Numbered from the stretch's first letter, positions 1 through 9,061 are shown. The stretch: 33,226 nt of DNA from Bacteroidales bacterium (GCA_031284905.1 JAITXI010000029.1:1-33226); one strand, 5' to 3'. Notes: generated from the letters alone by a model not told the origin. Translations and numbers: made by a program.

Positions 1-166
1 CTTCTTCTATATATTCTATAGACACAAATATTATACTATCTATAGCCGTAATTTCTTCTTGATAAACAACGCTATTATTTTTATATACTTTTAAATAATT
101 AGTTTGAGCAGGCAAAAAAGATACTGCTGTTAAAATTAATACTATTGAAATTATTATTCTTTTCAT
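1..166 (-). CDS. Exported protein, N-terminal part only (runs off the left edge)
   Basis: Fifty-five codons read from an ATG at 166 toward the window edge, so only the N-terminus is visible. It begins MKRIIISIVLILTAVSFLPA, a typical Sec signal peptide that probably ends near the AQ at residues 20-21. The mature start (TNYLKVYKNNSVVYQEEITA) continues with an alternating hydrophobic strand pattern ending in DSIIF. The upstream neighbour has a similar short module ending in KTITF. The start lies 5 bases after that neighbour's stop, so the two are probably co-transcribed. I infer a small surface or secreted protein that may end in a T9SS tail, but the tail is outside the window and no function can be assigned. 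Confidence 0.6.
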   Translation of the reverse strand, partial: MKRIIISIVLILTAVSFLPAQTNYLKVYKNNSVVYQEEITAIDSIIFVSIEYIEE

Positions 167-171
167 GATTT

Positions 172-684
172 CTATTTTTTTATTACTTTACTTATATTTA
201 CTCCTTTTTCACTCACTATTTGCAAAAAATATTCGCCTGCTTTACAATTACTTAACGATACTGTTGCTGTTTGCGAATTTTGCTTACTTTGCAACAACAT
301 TCTTCCCATAATATCAAAAACACTTATTTCTTTGATATTTTCATTACTTTCAATTGTTATCGCATTATCTGTCGGATTAGGATAAACTATTAATTTATTT
401 TCTTCCATTAACGCAATTCCAATTAGTTCTTGTTCATCAAACAAACGATTAAATGTAATTGTTTTAATTTCTGAAATAAGAAATGTTTGTACTCCCGAAT
501 TTTTATGCACAAACATTTCTGTTGCCGAAAATGTCAATTTGGAAATATTATCCAAATTATCGGACACGGCAAAATTGTTTGTCTTGTTTACATACAAAGT
601 ATCACTGCTTTGTGCTTTTGTTTGGTACATGGCTCCACAAAAAAGCAAGCCTGATAATAAATAAATTTTTAATTTATGTCTCAT
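172..684 (-). CDS. Small T9SS type A sorting-domain protein
   Basis: This is a 170-residue exported protein. Residues 1-24 form a signal peptide (hydrophobic LLSGLLFCGAM, then KAQ). A short beta-rich module follows (about 27-80) with two similar strands ending DNISKLTF and SEIKTITF. The last ~75 residues are a T9SS type A sorting domain: the YPNP motif near residue 101, then ISVFDIMGRML and a final GEYFLQIVSEKG strand before a basic end. That tail is known to direct export across the outer membrane by the type IX system, with later cleavage and often attachment to A-LPS. No enzymatic domain is visible. A Bacteroidota-type promoter lies 46-78 bases upstream. The partial gene that follows it appears to be in the same transcript. 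Family-level call is good; role unknown. Confidence 0.8.
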   Translation of the reverse strand: MRHKLKIYLLSGLLFCGAMYQTKAQSSDTLYVNKTNNFAVSDNLDNISKLTFSATEMFVHKNSGVQTFLISEIKTITFNRLFDEQELIGIALMEENKLIVYPNPTDNAITIESNENIKEISVFDIMGRMLLQSKQNSQTATVSLSNCKAGEYFLQIVSEKGVNISKVIKK

Positions 685-729
685 AATATCCTTTATTTAA
701 TTTCTGCCCTTTTGCAGAAGTTTCAGAAA

Positions 730-762
730 GCAAAAATATACTTTTTTTAAATTATTTACAAA
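730..762 (-). promoter_or_regulatory. Bacteroidota sigma-A-type promoter for the 684-172 gene
   Basis: On the minus strand, TATTTTTGC (738-730) matches the -7 consensus TAnnTTTGC. A TTTG (762-759) lies 20 bases upstream of it, the expected -33 element. The predicted transcript would start about 40 bases before the ATG at 684. Called by pattern only. Confidence 0.5.
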
Positions 763-921
763 AAAATATTTTGATGAGATTAAAAAATATTTTTACACTG
801 ATTACAAATATCTTATACCCCTTGTTACGCAAACAAATTAGTTGATTGAAAAAAATAATAAAAATTTGTTAAAGTCTTATAATTCGGTAATAGAACATTC
901 CTGCTGTCAACAATTTATTAC

Positions 922-951
922 AAAAAAAAACCACCACGAATGGTAGTTTTT
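922..951 (-). terminator. Hairpin terminator after the large repeat protein
   Basis: AAAACCACC (927-935) can pair with GGTAGTTTT (942-950) around a 6-base loop, with one C-A mismatch. Read on the minus strand, the stem is followed by a run of T (complement of the A-tract 922-930). It lies 24 bases past the stop of the 975-5285 gene, as expected for an intrinsic terminator; the flanking A and T runs could also let it work on the plus strand. Confidence 0.6.
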
Positions 952-974
952 CAAACACTTAATATATGAAAAAT

Positions 975-3900
975 TTACTCCACTATTACTTTATAAGTTG
1001 CAATTTTACCATTCTTATATTTCATATTCACGAAATACATACCTGAATGATAATTAGTTACATTTACTTTTACTTGCTGATAAGAAGGAGAAATATTATC
1101 AACTCTTTGACCTAAATCATTAAAAATGTCGATTAAATCGGGAAGTTCCGAATCAAAATCCATATAAAGAACATCTTTTGCCGGATTTGGATAAATTGAA
1201 ACATTATTATAAAAATCTTCTTCTAATCCTAATATAACTCCAACTTCTACAGAATTTTCAATTTCACAACCATACTGATTTGTGATTGTTACATAATAAA
1301 TTCCCGGTTTTAAGTAAAAAATTGTCGGAGTTGTTTCTCCTGTACTCCATAAAATTTCAACGCCTTCATAACTATCAAAATAGATAGTTGCTGTTCCATC
1401 ATTAACTCTTTGACTTGAACATGGAGTTGTATAAAGCGGTAAGAAGGTAATTGGGTCAAAAGTTACATTAATATCATCAGTAGCAGAACAACCATTTTCA
1501 TCTTTTACGGTTAAAAAATAAGTACCGGATTGTGTTGCCATAAAACTATCGGAATGAGAAATTTCATTTCCTTCAAAAGACCAAACATAAGAAGTATATT
1601 GACCGGTTACGAAAATATTTTCAACTCCGTTACCACAATGATAAATATCTTCTCCTAATTCTACATTTAATTGATAAGGATTTCTTGAAATTTCGATTGA
1701 AGATGTACTTGTACAGCCAAATTCATTCATAACTGTAACGGTATATAATCCTTCTTCCTGAATTTCAATTGATTGTGAATTAATACCATTTGACCAACTA
1801 TAAGAATTTCCACCAACTGCAAAAAGTTCTATACTTTGATTATAACAAGATAAAACCATATCAGTATTATTTGAACTAATCAAAGCAAACGGGAGTTCTG
1901 AAATTTGAGTAATTTCAATAGCATCAGCAACCGAAGAAGCTGAAGTACAACCATTAGCACCTGTAACTGTTACAAAATAAGTTCCGGGTTCAGTAATTTC
2001 AATAGGATTTGAAGTTGAACCTGTATTCCAAAGATAAGAAACTCCGCCTTCTGCCGTAATAAAAATTGAATTTATTGCACATGTTAATACATTGGTTCCG
2101 GAATTATTTACAAAAACTACTTGAGGTTCGGTAAAATTATTTACAATTTCTTGACTGAGAACGCTTTGGTCGGATGAACAACCATTAGCACCTGTAACTG
2201 TTACAATATAAGTTCCGGGAGTTGAAATTACGATACCTGCAGTTTCAACACCTGTATTCCAATGATAAGAACTTCCACCGCCGGCTATCAAAGTAACCGA
2301 TGAATGGTTACAATTAATTTCATTAGAATTTGATAGATTTGCCAAAACAGCATTTGGTGATGATAAATCTTGAGTTATTGTAATTGTAGATGTTGCCATA
2401 CAGCCATTACTGCCGGTAGCAGTTACTGTATATTGTCCTTGAGTTGAAACGTTTAATTTATTACCAGGCATTCCGGTATTCCATGTATAAGTTACTCCAC
2501 CGGTTGCCGACAAAATAATGTTTGTATTATTACAATCTAAAACCGTATTTTCATTTGTAGAAGTAATTGTAACTATCGGAGAATTAATATTTTGGATTAT
2601 TTCTATACTATAAGTTCCAACACAACCATTTGCTCCATTAGAAATAACTGTATATATTCCGGGTGTAGTAACAGTAATATCAGGGGTTATTTGTCCTGTT
2701 GACCATAAATAATTTGAACCACCGATAGCTCTTAAATCAATGAATTGATTTGTACAAGTAAGAATACTATTAGTACTTATATTTAAAATTGAAATATCCG
2801 GAGGAAAACTATTTTGAATAATAGTTGTAGCTATTGAACTTGTACATCCATTAGCACCTGTTACTGTAACGGTATAAGTTCCTGCAACATAAACACTGAC
2901 AGAAGCATTTGTTCCCAAAGCATTATTCCAAAAATATGAAACTCCTCCGGTTGCAACTAAATTAATTTGTGAATGAGAGCAAGAAAGTTCTACAGTTCCG
3001 GATAAATTATTTATTCCCGCTGTTGGTGGCATTATGTTTTGTGAAATTACAATACTTGCAACACTTTCTGAAGAAGTACAGCCATTTGCTCCGGTTGCTG
3101 TTACACTGTAAGTATTTGGTGTCGTAACATTTATTATATTTGTAGTTTCTCCGGTACTCCATATATATGAAACTCCGCCGCTTGCCATTAAAGTTATACT
3201 TGTTAAATTACATGTTAGTTCATCGTTATTATCAGATAAACTAATAATATTTGCTGATGGGGCATTTATATTTTGTGAAATTACAATACTTGCAACACTT
3301 CCGGAAGAAGAACAACCATTTGCTCCAATTGCTGTTACAGTATAAGTTGCAGGAATTGTAACATTTATTGAATTTGTTGTTGCTCCCGTACTCCAAATAT
3401 AACTATCTCCTCCGGCTGCTGTTAAATTAATACCGGTCAAATCACAAGTTAATACATTTTCACTGGCTGATATATTTAAAATATTTGCTATAGGAGCAGT
3501 TGTATTTTGAGAAATTATTACACTTGCAATACTTGCTGATGAAGAACAACCATTTGCACCGGTTACGGTTACATAATAAGTATTTGGAGTTGAAACACTT
3601 ATTGAACTTGTTGTTGCACCTGTATTCCATAAATAATTTGCTCCGCCTGTGGCTGTTAAATTAATATTTGTTAAATTACATGTTAATATTCCCGAACCGG
3701 ACATATTTGTAATTCCGGGAGTTGGTATATTTATATCTTGAGAAATTGTTATACTTGCAATACTTGCTGATGAAGAACAACCATTTGCACCGGTTACGGT
3801 TACATAATAAGTACCTTGAGAAGTAATATTAACATTTGGATTTGTTCCTAAAGAGTTACTCCAATTATAAGTTCCGCCACCTATGGCTGTTAATGAAATA

Positions 3901-5285
3901 GAAGTTGTTGTACAAGTTAATTCCGTTAAGCCTGAAACATTTGTAATTTCCGGAGTTGGAATATTTATATTTTGAGTAATTACAATATTTCCAACACTTT
4001 CAGACGAACTACAACCATTTGCACCGATTGCTGTTACACTATAAGTATTTGGAGTTGTAACATTTATTGAATTTGTTGTTGCACCTGTACTCCATAAATA
4101 ACTTGCTCCACCGGAGGCATTTAAAGTTATACTTGTCAAATTACAAGTCAATTCATCAGATCCTGAATTATTTGAAAATTGAATTGTAGGAGGAGTAATA
4201 TTTTGATAAATAGTTATATTAGTATAACTTTGACAACCATTAAATCCTGACACTGTAACATTATAAGTATTTGGTAATGAAATAGATACGTTAGGATTTG
4301 TACCTAAACCATTACTCCAATTATAAGTTGCACCACCGGTAGCAGTCAAAGAAATAGATGTCAAATTACAAGTAAGTTCATATAAACCCGAATTATTATT
4401 AATACCGGGAATTGGTGCTGTAATATCTTGAGTTATTACAATACTATTAGTAGCAGTACAACCAATATTATCGGTTGCAGTTACATAATAGGTATTAGGA
4501 GATACAACAATATTATTATCTTCATTTTGCATAAGTCCGCTACTCCAATGATAAGAAGCGGAATTTTCTATGTAAGCAGTTAAACTAATAGATGTACGAG
4601 AACAAGTTAATTGGTTTGTACCATTATTATTATTAATAGTAACAACCGGATTAGGATGAATATTTACATAAACAGAACCTTCCGGACCCCAAATATCATC
4701 CTCGCTTAAAGAACGAAAATAATATGTTCCCGATTCATAGACAGTTACAGAAGTCTCGGAAATATCTACATCTTCGTTATTAGAAATATTATTTTGCCAA
4801 TAAATATGTCCTCCTTCTCCTCCCGAAGCTGTTAAAGCAGCAGAACCACAAAATTCGCCTCCGCCACTTATAGTAACTACATTAGGTTGAATAAAAACAT
4901 AAATTTTCCAAGTTAAACCGGGACAACCATCAAGAGAAACCGAATAAATAACTTCAGACGAAAAATTTCTCGGAACTCCATTATAATTTATTGTAGCACC
5001 CGGTGATACGGCAATAATTGGAATTAAATTAGTTAAATCAGAACCATAAGGCATATAAACATAAACCCTATGTACAATTGGAAAAATCTCTGAGTTTTGT
5101 ATTTGTCCGGGCATGATAAAACTAATAATATCTCTAGGACAATCTGCATTAAAAATATCAGGATCTTCGGAATAATTTTCAGGCTGATTTCCATTAATCT
5201 CAACAATTTGAGAAAAAGAGGAAATACTCAAGAAAAACAGCGTCAAAAAGACGTAAAATTTTAGTAGAAAATCACTTTTTTTCAT
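975..5285 (-). CDS. Large exported Ig/PKD-like repeat protein with T9SS type A tail
   Basis: This 1436-residue protein has a signal peptide (1-25, ending SSFSQ), a unique N-terminal part (to about 135), about sixteen tandem beta-sandwich repeats of 74-78 residues, and a T9SS type A sorting domain from about 1362 (YPNPAKDVLYMDF near its start). Thirteen central repeats (about 213-1203) are clearly homologous: a linker with P, then LTC, then ATGGxxYxWSTG, then a G-TYxVTVTGANGC strand, then ISQNI. Each carries one Cys in LTC and one in NGC, suggesting one disulfide per domain. The first and last two repeats are diverged. The architecture is that of a surface adhesin or stalk; no catalytic domain is visible. 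It is divergent from the sigma/anti-sigma pair 388 bases away. A possible -7 element, TATTTTTG (minus, 5325-5318), lies 33 bases upstream. Confidence 0.9.
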   Translation of the reverse strand: MKKSDFLLKFYVFLTLFFLSISSFSQIVEINGNQPENYSEDPDIFNADCPRDIISFIMPGQIQNSEIFPIVHRVYVYMPYGSDLTNLIPIIAVSPGATINYNGVPRNFSSEVIYSVSLDGCPGLTWKIYVFIQPNVVTISGGGEFCGSAALTASGGEGGHIYWQNNISNNEDVDISETSVTVYESGTYYFRSLSEDDIWGPEGSVYVNIHPNPVVTINNNNGTNQLTCSRTSISLTAYIENSASYHWSSGLMQNEDNNIVVSPNTYYVTATDNIGCTATNSIVITQDITAPIPGINNNSGLYELTCNLTSISLTATGGATYNWSNGLGTNPNVSISLPNTYNVTVSGFNGCQSYTNITIYQNITPPTIQFSNNSGSDELTCNLTSITLNASGGASYLWSTGATTNSINVTTPNTYSVTAIGANGCSSSESVGNIVITQNINIPTPEITNVSGLTELTCTTTSISLTAIGGGTYNWSNSLGTNPNVNITSQGTYYVTVTGANGCSSSASIASITISQDINIPTPGITNMSGSGILTCNLTNINLTATGGANYLWNTGATTSSISVSTPNTYYVTVTGANGCSSSASIASVIISQNTTAPIANILNISASENVLTCDLTGINLTAAGGDSYIWSTGATTNSINVTIPATYTVTAIGANGCSSSGSVASIVISQNINAPSANIISLSDNNDELTCNLTSITLMASGGVSYIWSTGETTNIINVTTPNTYSVTATGANGCTSSESVASIVISQNIMPPTAGINNLSGTVELSCSHSQINLVATGGVSYFWNNALGTNASVSVYVAGTYTVTVTGANGCTSSIATTIIQNSFPPDISILNISTNSILTCTNQFIDLRAIGGSNYLWSTGQITPDITVTTPGIYTVISNGANGCVGTYSIEIIQNINSPIVTITSTNENTVLDCNNTNIILSATGGVTYTWNTGMPGNKLNVSTQGQYTVTATGSNGCMATSTITITQDLSSPNAVLANLSNSNEINCNHSSVTLIAGGGSSYHWNTGVETAGIVISTPGTYIVTVTGANGCSSDQSVLSQEIVNNFTEPQVVFVNNSGTNVLTCAINSIFITAEGGVSYLWNTGSTSNPIEITEPGTYFVTVTGANGCTSASSVADAIEITQISELPFALISSNNTDMVLSCYNQSIELFAVGGNSYSWSNGINSQSIEIQEEGLYTVTVMNEFGCTSTSSIEISRNPYQLNVELGEDIYHCGNGVENIFVTGQYTSYVWSFEGNEISHSDSFMATQSGTYFLTVKDENGCSATDDINVTFDPITFLPLYTTPCSSQRVNDGTATIYFDSYEGVEILWSTGETTPTIFYLKPGIYYVTITNQYGCEIENSVEVGVILGLEEDFYNNVSIYPNPAKDVLYMDFDSELPDLIDIFNDLGQRVDNISPSYQQVKVNVTNYHSGMYFVNMKYKNGKIATYKVIVE
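1678..4649 (-). repeat. Array of 13 homologous Ig/PKD-like domain repeats
   Basis: These repeats lie inside the large exported protein, with a period of about 222-234 bases. They are mostly diverged in DNA, but one stretch of 61 bases is identical at 3522-3582 and 3753-3813, in adjacent repeats. This points to recent duplication or gene conversion inside the array, so repeat number may vary between strains. Confidence 0.85.
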
Positions 5286-5673
5286 TTCTTTAAATAATTA
5301 AGCTAAATTTTAAAAAACAAAAATATGTAAGAAAAAGTAAAAAATTTTATTAACAATATAAAAGTTATAAACAAAAAAAAGTTAAAAAGTTAATTAACTA
5401 TTAAATACTAAATAATAATACTAAATAATTGATATTAATACAAATAATAGCTTAAATAATTTTATAATTTTATTAATATTTTTTTTATTAACAAAATATT
5501 AACAATTATTTATGATTTTTTATTCACAGGAAACTAAATTTTAAAACACATTAATCCGTTTCATATTAATCCACTCATCCATTCATACAAAAACCTCTTT
5601 TTCAAAAAAAAATTAGGAAAAACGCAACCTTTTTAATAATTTTGTGTCTAATAAAAAGTGAAGTGAAAATAAT
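5286..5673. other. Divergent intergenic region, large repeat protein / sigma factor
   Basis: This stretch of 388 bases is extremely A+T rich and holds no reading frame that I can support. It contains a minus-strand -7 candidate (TATTTTTG, 5325-5318) for the large surface protein and a plus-strand -7 candidate (TAATTTTG, 5637-5644) for the sigma factor; neither has a clear -33 TTTG. Runs such as TTAATTAAC and TATTAAC are frequent, but base composition makes them uninformative. Confidence 0.4.
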
Positions 5674-6246
5674 ATGGATTTAAATAATATGGATGATGTT
5701 GTTACGATTATCGAAGGCTGTAAGAAAGAAGAAAGGCAGTATCAACATATTCTGTATAAGTTAACGTATAGTAAAATGTTGAAAATTTGTATGAGATATT
5801 CAAAAGATACCGATGAAGCAAAAGATTTATTGCAAGATGGTTATTTGAAAATTTTTTCGAAGCTTGATTCTTACAATTTTTCCGGTCCAATTGAAGGTTG
5901 GATGCGAAAAATTTTTGTCAATAATAGTATTGATTATTTTAACGAAAAGAAAAAGTTAAGATTTACAAATGAAAATGAATATGCTTTAATGAATTTCAAA
6001 GACGATTCTGATACAATTTTAGAAAGTCTTAATGAAGATATTATTACAGCAGAAAAATTGATTGAATTACTCCAAGAATTAACTCCGGTATATCGTACAA
6101 TTTTTAACATGTATTACATAGAAGATTTATCTCATAAAGAAATTTCAGAAATATTAAATATAAGCATAGGCACCTCAAAATCAAATGTTGCCAGAGCTAA
6201 AGTGAATTTAAAAAATTTATATTTAGAAAAATACGAAAAGAAATGA
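5674..6246 (+). CDS. ECF-family RNA polymerase sigma factor
   Basis: At 190 residues this is the usual length for an extracytoplasmic-function sigma-70. Region 2 (about 28-95) shows the YSKDTDEAKDLLQDGYLKIF core-binding helix and the IEGWMRKIFVNNSIDYF DNA-melting segment. Region 4 (about 128-180) shows LTPVYRTIFNMYYIEDLSHK followed by the helix-turn-helix EISEILNISIGTSKSNVARA. It should direct RNA polymerase to a small regulon when released by its partner. The start follows a TAATTTTG -7 element (5637-5644). The stop overlaps the next start codon by 4 bases (ATGA), so the two are translationally coupled and the downstream membrane protein is very likely its anti-sigma factor. Targets cannot be read from the window; the divergent surface-protein gene is one candidate. 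Confidence 0.9.
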   Translation: MDLNNMDDVVTIIEGCKKEERQYQHILYKLTYSKMLKICMRYSKDTDEAKDLLQDGYLKIFSKLDSYNFSGPIEGWMRKIFVNNSIDYFNEKKKLRFTNENEYALMNFKDDSDTILESLNEDIITAEKLIELLQELTPVYRTIFNMYYIEDLSHKEISEILNISIGTSKSNVARAKVNLKNLYLEKYEKK

Positions 6247-7529
6247 AAAAATTAGAAAATATAAAAGAAATATTATCAAAATATTCTCCCGAATATAATG
6301 AAAACGATTGGTTAGAATTAGAAAAAAAACTTCCAAAACCTAAATCTTCTATTTTGAAGAAAACTATCATCAGTTCGTTTTCCGGATTAATTATTATTTC
6401 CTCCATAATTGCCGGATATTATATTATAAACAATAATAATAAGCAAAGTTTTATTTCACAAAACATACCTATTAATAACATAATATCGGGAAATAATAAA
6501 AACAATATTAATGTTGTTTCAGAAACATCATCAAACAATATCGAAAATAAAAAAATAATTTCTACTAACAATAATAATAATTCAACACTATTTTCAAACA
6601 ATACTATTAATAATAATAATATAAGTATTAAAGAAAATGTTTCAAATGTCAATTCACAACAAATTCAAAATAATGTTGAAATAAAAAGCACACAAATAAC
6701 TAACGAAGATAAAACTGAAAACAACAATCCTGAAAAGTTCACAAAATCTAACATAACAGAACCAAACATTGATAATATTATTTTCAAAATTGAACAAACT
6801 GAAAATTGTACTCCTGCAAAAGTAGTATTTTCAGCTTCAAACGTCCCTGAAAATTGCAAAATTTATTGGAATACAGACGATAACAAAAAAATATCCGGTT
6901 CAAAAGTTGAATATATTTATAACAAACAAGGAACTTTTGAGCCCACAGTTGCTGTTTCTGTAAATAATTTTGTAATAAAAACAGAAAACTTACCGACAAT
7001 AATATTAAATTCTCCTGAAATTGCCAAAATTGAATATACAAATTCAAAAAACAATTATTTATTCGCTATAGAAAATGCAAATGCAACCGAAATTGAATGG
7101 ACAATAAATAACGATAGATTTTATGACAATAATATTGAATATTATTTTGAAAAAGAAGGGAAATATAATATTTATTTGAAAATTACAAATAAATGGGGTT
7201 GTGTAAGTACCGCCAAAGAAAATATTATAATAAGAAACGAACAAGTGTTTTATTTACCAACTGCTTTTATTGCCAATTCGGACGGAATTAATTCTATGTT
7301 CGGACCTATTGGAGAAAATCTTGATTTTCAACAATTTACGTTTAACATCTCCGACATGCAAGGAAATAAAATATTTTCTACGCGAAACATCAACGAACAA
7401 TGGAATGGAAAAATAAACAATGACGGAGCAGACGTAGTTGCCGGAGTTTATTTTTGGGAAATAAAAACAGTGGATTTTTCAAACAAAGCAACAACAAAAA
7501 AAGGAAAAGTAAATCTATTTAGACAATAA
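6243..7529 (+). CDS. Putative membrane anti-sigma factor with PKD-like and T9SS type B/gliding C-terminal domains
   Basis: This 428-residue protein is coupled to the sigma gene. Residues 1-40 are a short cytoplasmic segment (LSKYSPEYNENDWLELEKKL) like the N-termini of Bacteroidota anti-sigma factors. A single membrane helix follows (about 41-62), then an Asn-rich low-complexity linker (about 62-175) and two PKD-like beta domains (about 184-255 and 258-331). A C-terminal domain of about 95 residues (334-428) resembles the gliding-motility/T9SS type B domain: FYLPTAFIANSDGIN, FNISDMQGNKIFST, WNGK, GVYFWEI. The N-terminal segment precedes the helix by 40 residues, so this looks like an N-in anchor, not a cleaved signal peptide. 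What is seen is the architecture and coupling. That it holds the sigma factor and senses an envelope or secretion state is inference. It could instead be a surface protein that happens to share an operon. Confidence 0.75.
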   Translation: MKKLENIKEILSKYSPEYNENDWLELEKKLPKPKSSILKKTIISSFSGLIIISSIIAGYYIINNNNKQSFISQNIPINNIISGNNKNNINVVSETSSNNIENKKIISTNNNNNSTLFSNNTINNNNISIKENVSNVNSQQIQNNVEIKSTQITNEDKTENNNPEKFTKSNITEPNIDNIIFKIEQTENCTPAKVVFSASNVPENCKIYWNTDDNKKISGSKVEYIYNKQGTFEPTVAVSVNNFVIKTENLPTIILNSPEIAKIEYTNSKNNYLFAIENANATEIEWTINNDRFYDNNIEYYFEKEGKYNIYLKITNKWGCVSTAKENIIIRNEQVFYLPTAFIANSDGINSMFGPIGENLDFQQFTFNISDMQGNKIFSTRNINEQWNGKINNDGADVVAGVYFWEIKTVDFSNKATTKKGKVNLFRQ

Positions 7530-7543
7530 ATAACGATTTATGA

Positions 7544-7632
7544 TTGTTACGCTTCGCTCCATGAGGGCAACGCTGTTGTTACGCTTTGCTACACGAGGAC
7601 TAACGCCGTTGTTACGCTTCGCTCCACGAAGG
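7544..7632 (+). repeat. Three tandem copies of a 32-33-base dispersed repeat
   Basis: Copies start at 7544, 7576 and 7609, each beginning TTGTTACGCTTCGCTCCA with small changes, then a GAGG or GAAGG segment. The repeat is much richer in G+C than its surroundings. The same 24-base core occurs inverted at 27358-27381. It sits in the 287-base gap between two convergent genes and encodes nothing recognisable. Confidence 0.8.
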
Positions 7633-7727
7633 CTTTAGCCTAGTCGTGATTAATCGGCAAAATTAAATAATCAATTTTAATCCACCAAATTTAGATAGAA
7701 ATAAATTTATATTTGGTATTATATATC

Positions 7728-7756
7728 AAAAAAAAGAGTCGCCATAACAACGACTC
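7728..7756 (-). terminator. Intrinsic terminator of the DUF1015 gene
   Basis: GAGTCG (7736-7741) and CGACTC (7751-7756) form a perfect 6-base stem with a 9-base loop. On the minus strand the stem runs into eight T (complement of 7728-7735). It lies 60 bases beyond the stop at 7817. Confidence 0.8.
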
Positions 7757-7816
7757 GAACAAAATATGAAAAAAAATTAAATTAATCTTTGCAAAATTAA
7801 TTAATATTAATTACAA

Positions 7817-9061
7817 TTATATTTTATGAATTACGAAACCCGAACGAAGTTTCGGTTCAAACCAAGTAGTTTTTGGAGGCATAATATTTCCAGAATCCGC
7901 AATATTAATTAATTGATCCATAGAAACAGGATAAAGTGCAAATGCAACTTTCATTTCGCCCTTATCTACTCGTTTCTGAAGCTCGCCTAATCCTCTAATT
8001 CCACCAACAAAATCAATGCGTTTACTCGTTCTCAAATCTTCAATTCCTAAAATTTTATTTAAAACATGATTTGATAAAACATTCACATCTAAAACTTCCA
8101 ATGGGTCGTTGTCATTATATGTCCCTGCTTTAGCATTTAATTTATACCAATGTCCGTCAATATACATGCTAAATTCATGCAACGAACATGGTTTGTAAAT
8201 TTCTGTTCCCATATCTTGAACAACGAATTTTTCGATTAATTTATTTAAGAAATCTTCCTTTGATAATCCATTCAAATCTTTTACAACTCTGTTATAATCA
8301 ATAATTTTTAATTGTGAATCAGGAAAATGAACTGCCATAAAATAATTATATTCTTCATTTCCGGTATGATTTGGATTTTGTTGTTTTCTTTCTAGACCGA
8401 TACGACTTGCGGCTGCTGTTCTATGATGTCCGTCTGCAACATAGGTATAAGGTACTTTTGTTGCAAAAAGTTCTTCGATTCTTTTATTTGTAATATCATC
8501 GTTAATTACCCAAAAATGATGACCAAAACCATCTTCTGCAACAAAATCATAATCTGCTTTATTTTTTACGATATTATTTACAATTTCGTCAATTTCAGGG
8601 ACGGCTTTGTAAGAAAAAAATACCGGTTCTATATTAGCATTCGTATAACGAGTTAATATCATACGATCTTCCTCTTTGTCGGTACGTGTTAATTCGTGTT
8701 TTTTTATTACTCCATTGAAATAATCTTCACAAAAAGCACAGCCAACAATTCCATATTGAGTACGACTGTCCATTGTTTGAGCATAAATATAAAATTTTGC
8801 TTTATCTTCATCAACTAGCCAACCATTTCCTTGCATTTTTTTAAAATTTGCTACTGCTTTTTCATAAACTATTTCACTGTGAACATCAGTTCCTGCAGGC
8901 AAATCTATTTCGGCACGAGTTACATGTAATAAAGATTCTTTTTTACCTTCTGCCATTTGAGTAGCCTCTTCACTATTCATAACATCGTATGGAAGACATG
9001 TTACTTTTTCTACAATTTCTTTTGGTGGGCGTAAGCCTTTAAATGGTTTTACTATTGCCAT
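7817..9061 (-). CDS. DUF1015 family protein
   Basis: The protein has 414 residues counted from the ATG at 9061, starting MAIVKPFKGLRPPKEIVEK, the conserved opening of DUF1015 proteins. A longer reading frame from 9103 adds 14 residues. I rejected that start because a -7 promoter element (TATTTTTGC, minus, 9088-9080) lies inside the extension. Typical family segments are CLPYDVMNSEEA near the start, THVTRAE-like LLHVTRAEIDLP, YVADGHHRTAAASRIG in the middle, and GIRGLGELQKRVD late. The DGHHR motif suggests a metal or nucleotide site, but the biochemical role of the family is not established. In many Bacteroidota it neighbours serine-biosynthesis genes; none is present here. It is followed by a good terminator. 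The function is left open. Confidence 0.88.
   Translation of the reverse strand: MAIVKPFKGLRPPKEIVEKVTCLPYDVMNSEEATQMAEGKKESLLHVTRAEIDLPAGTDVHSEIVYEKAVANFKKMQGNGWLVDEDKAKFYIYAQTMDSRTQYGIVGCAFCEDYFNGVIKKHELTRTDKEEDRMILTRYTNANIEPVFFSYKAVPEIDEIVNNIVKNKADYDFVAEDGFGHHFWVINDDITNKRIEELFATKVPYTYVADGHHRTAAASRIGLERKQQNPNHTGNEEYNYFMAVHFPDSQLKIIDYNRVVKDLNGLSKEDFLNKLIEKFVVQDMGTEIYKPCSLHEFSMYIDGHWYKLNAKAGTYNDNDPLEVLDVNVLSNHVLNKILGIEDLRTSKRIDFVGGIRGLGELQKRVDKGEMKVAFALYPVSMDQLINIADSGNIMPPKTTWFEPKLRSGFVIHKI

Noticed and set aside
1678..4649. Regularly spaced similar DNA blocks that could suggest a CRISPR array
   Set aside because: The period is about 222-234 bases, the frame is open throughout and the repeats encode homologous Ig-like domains.
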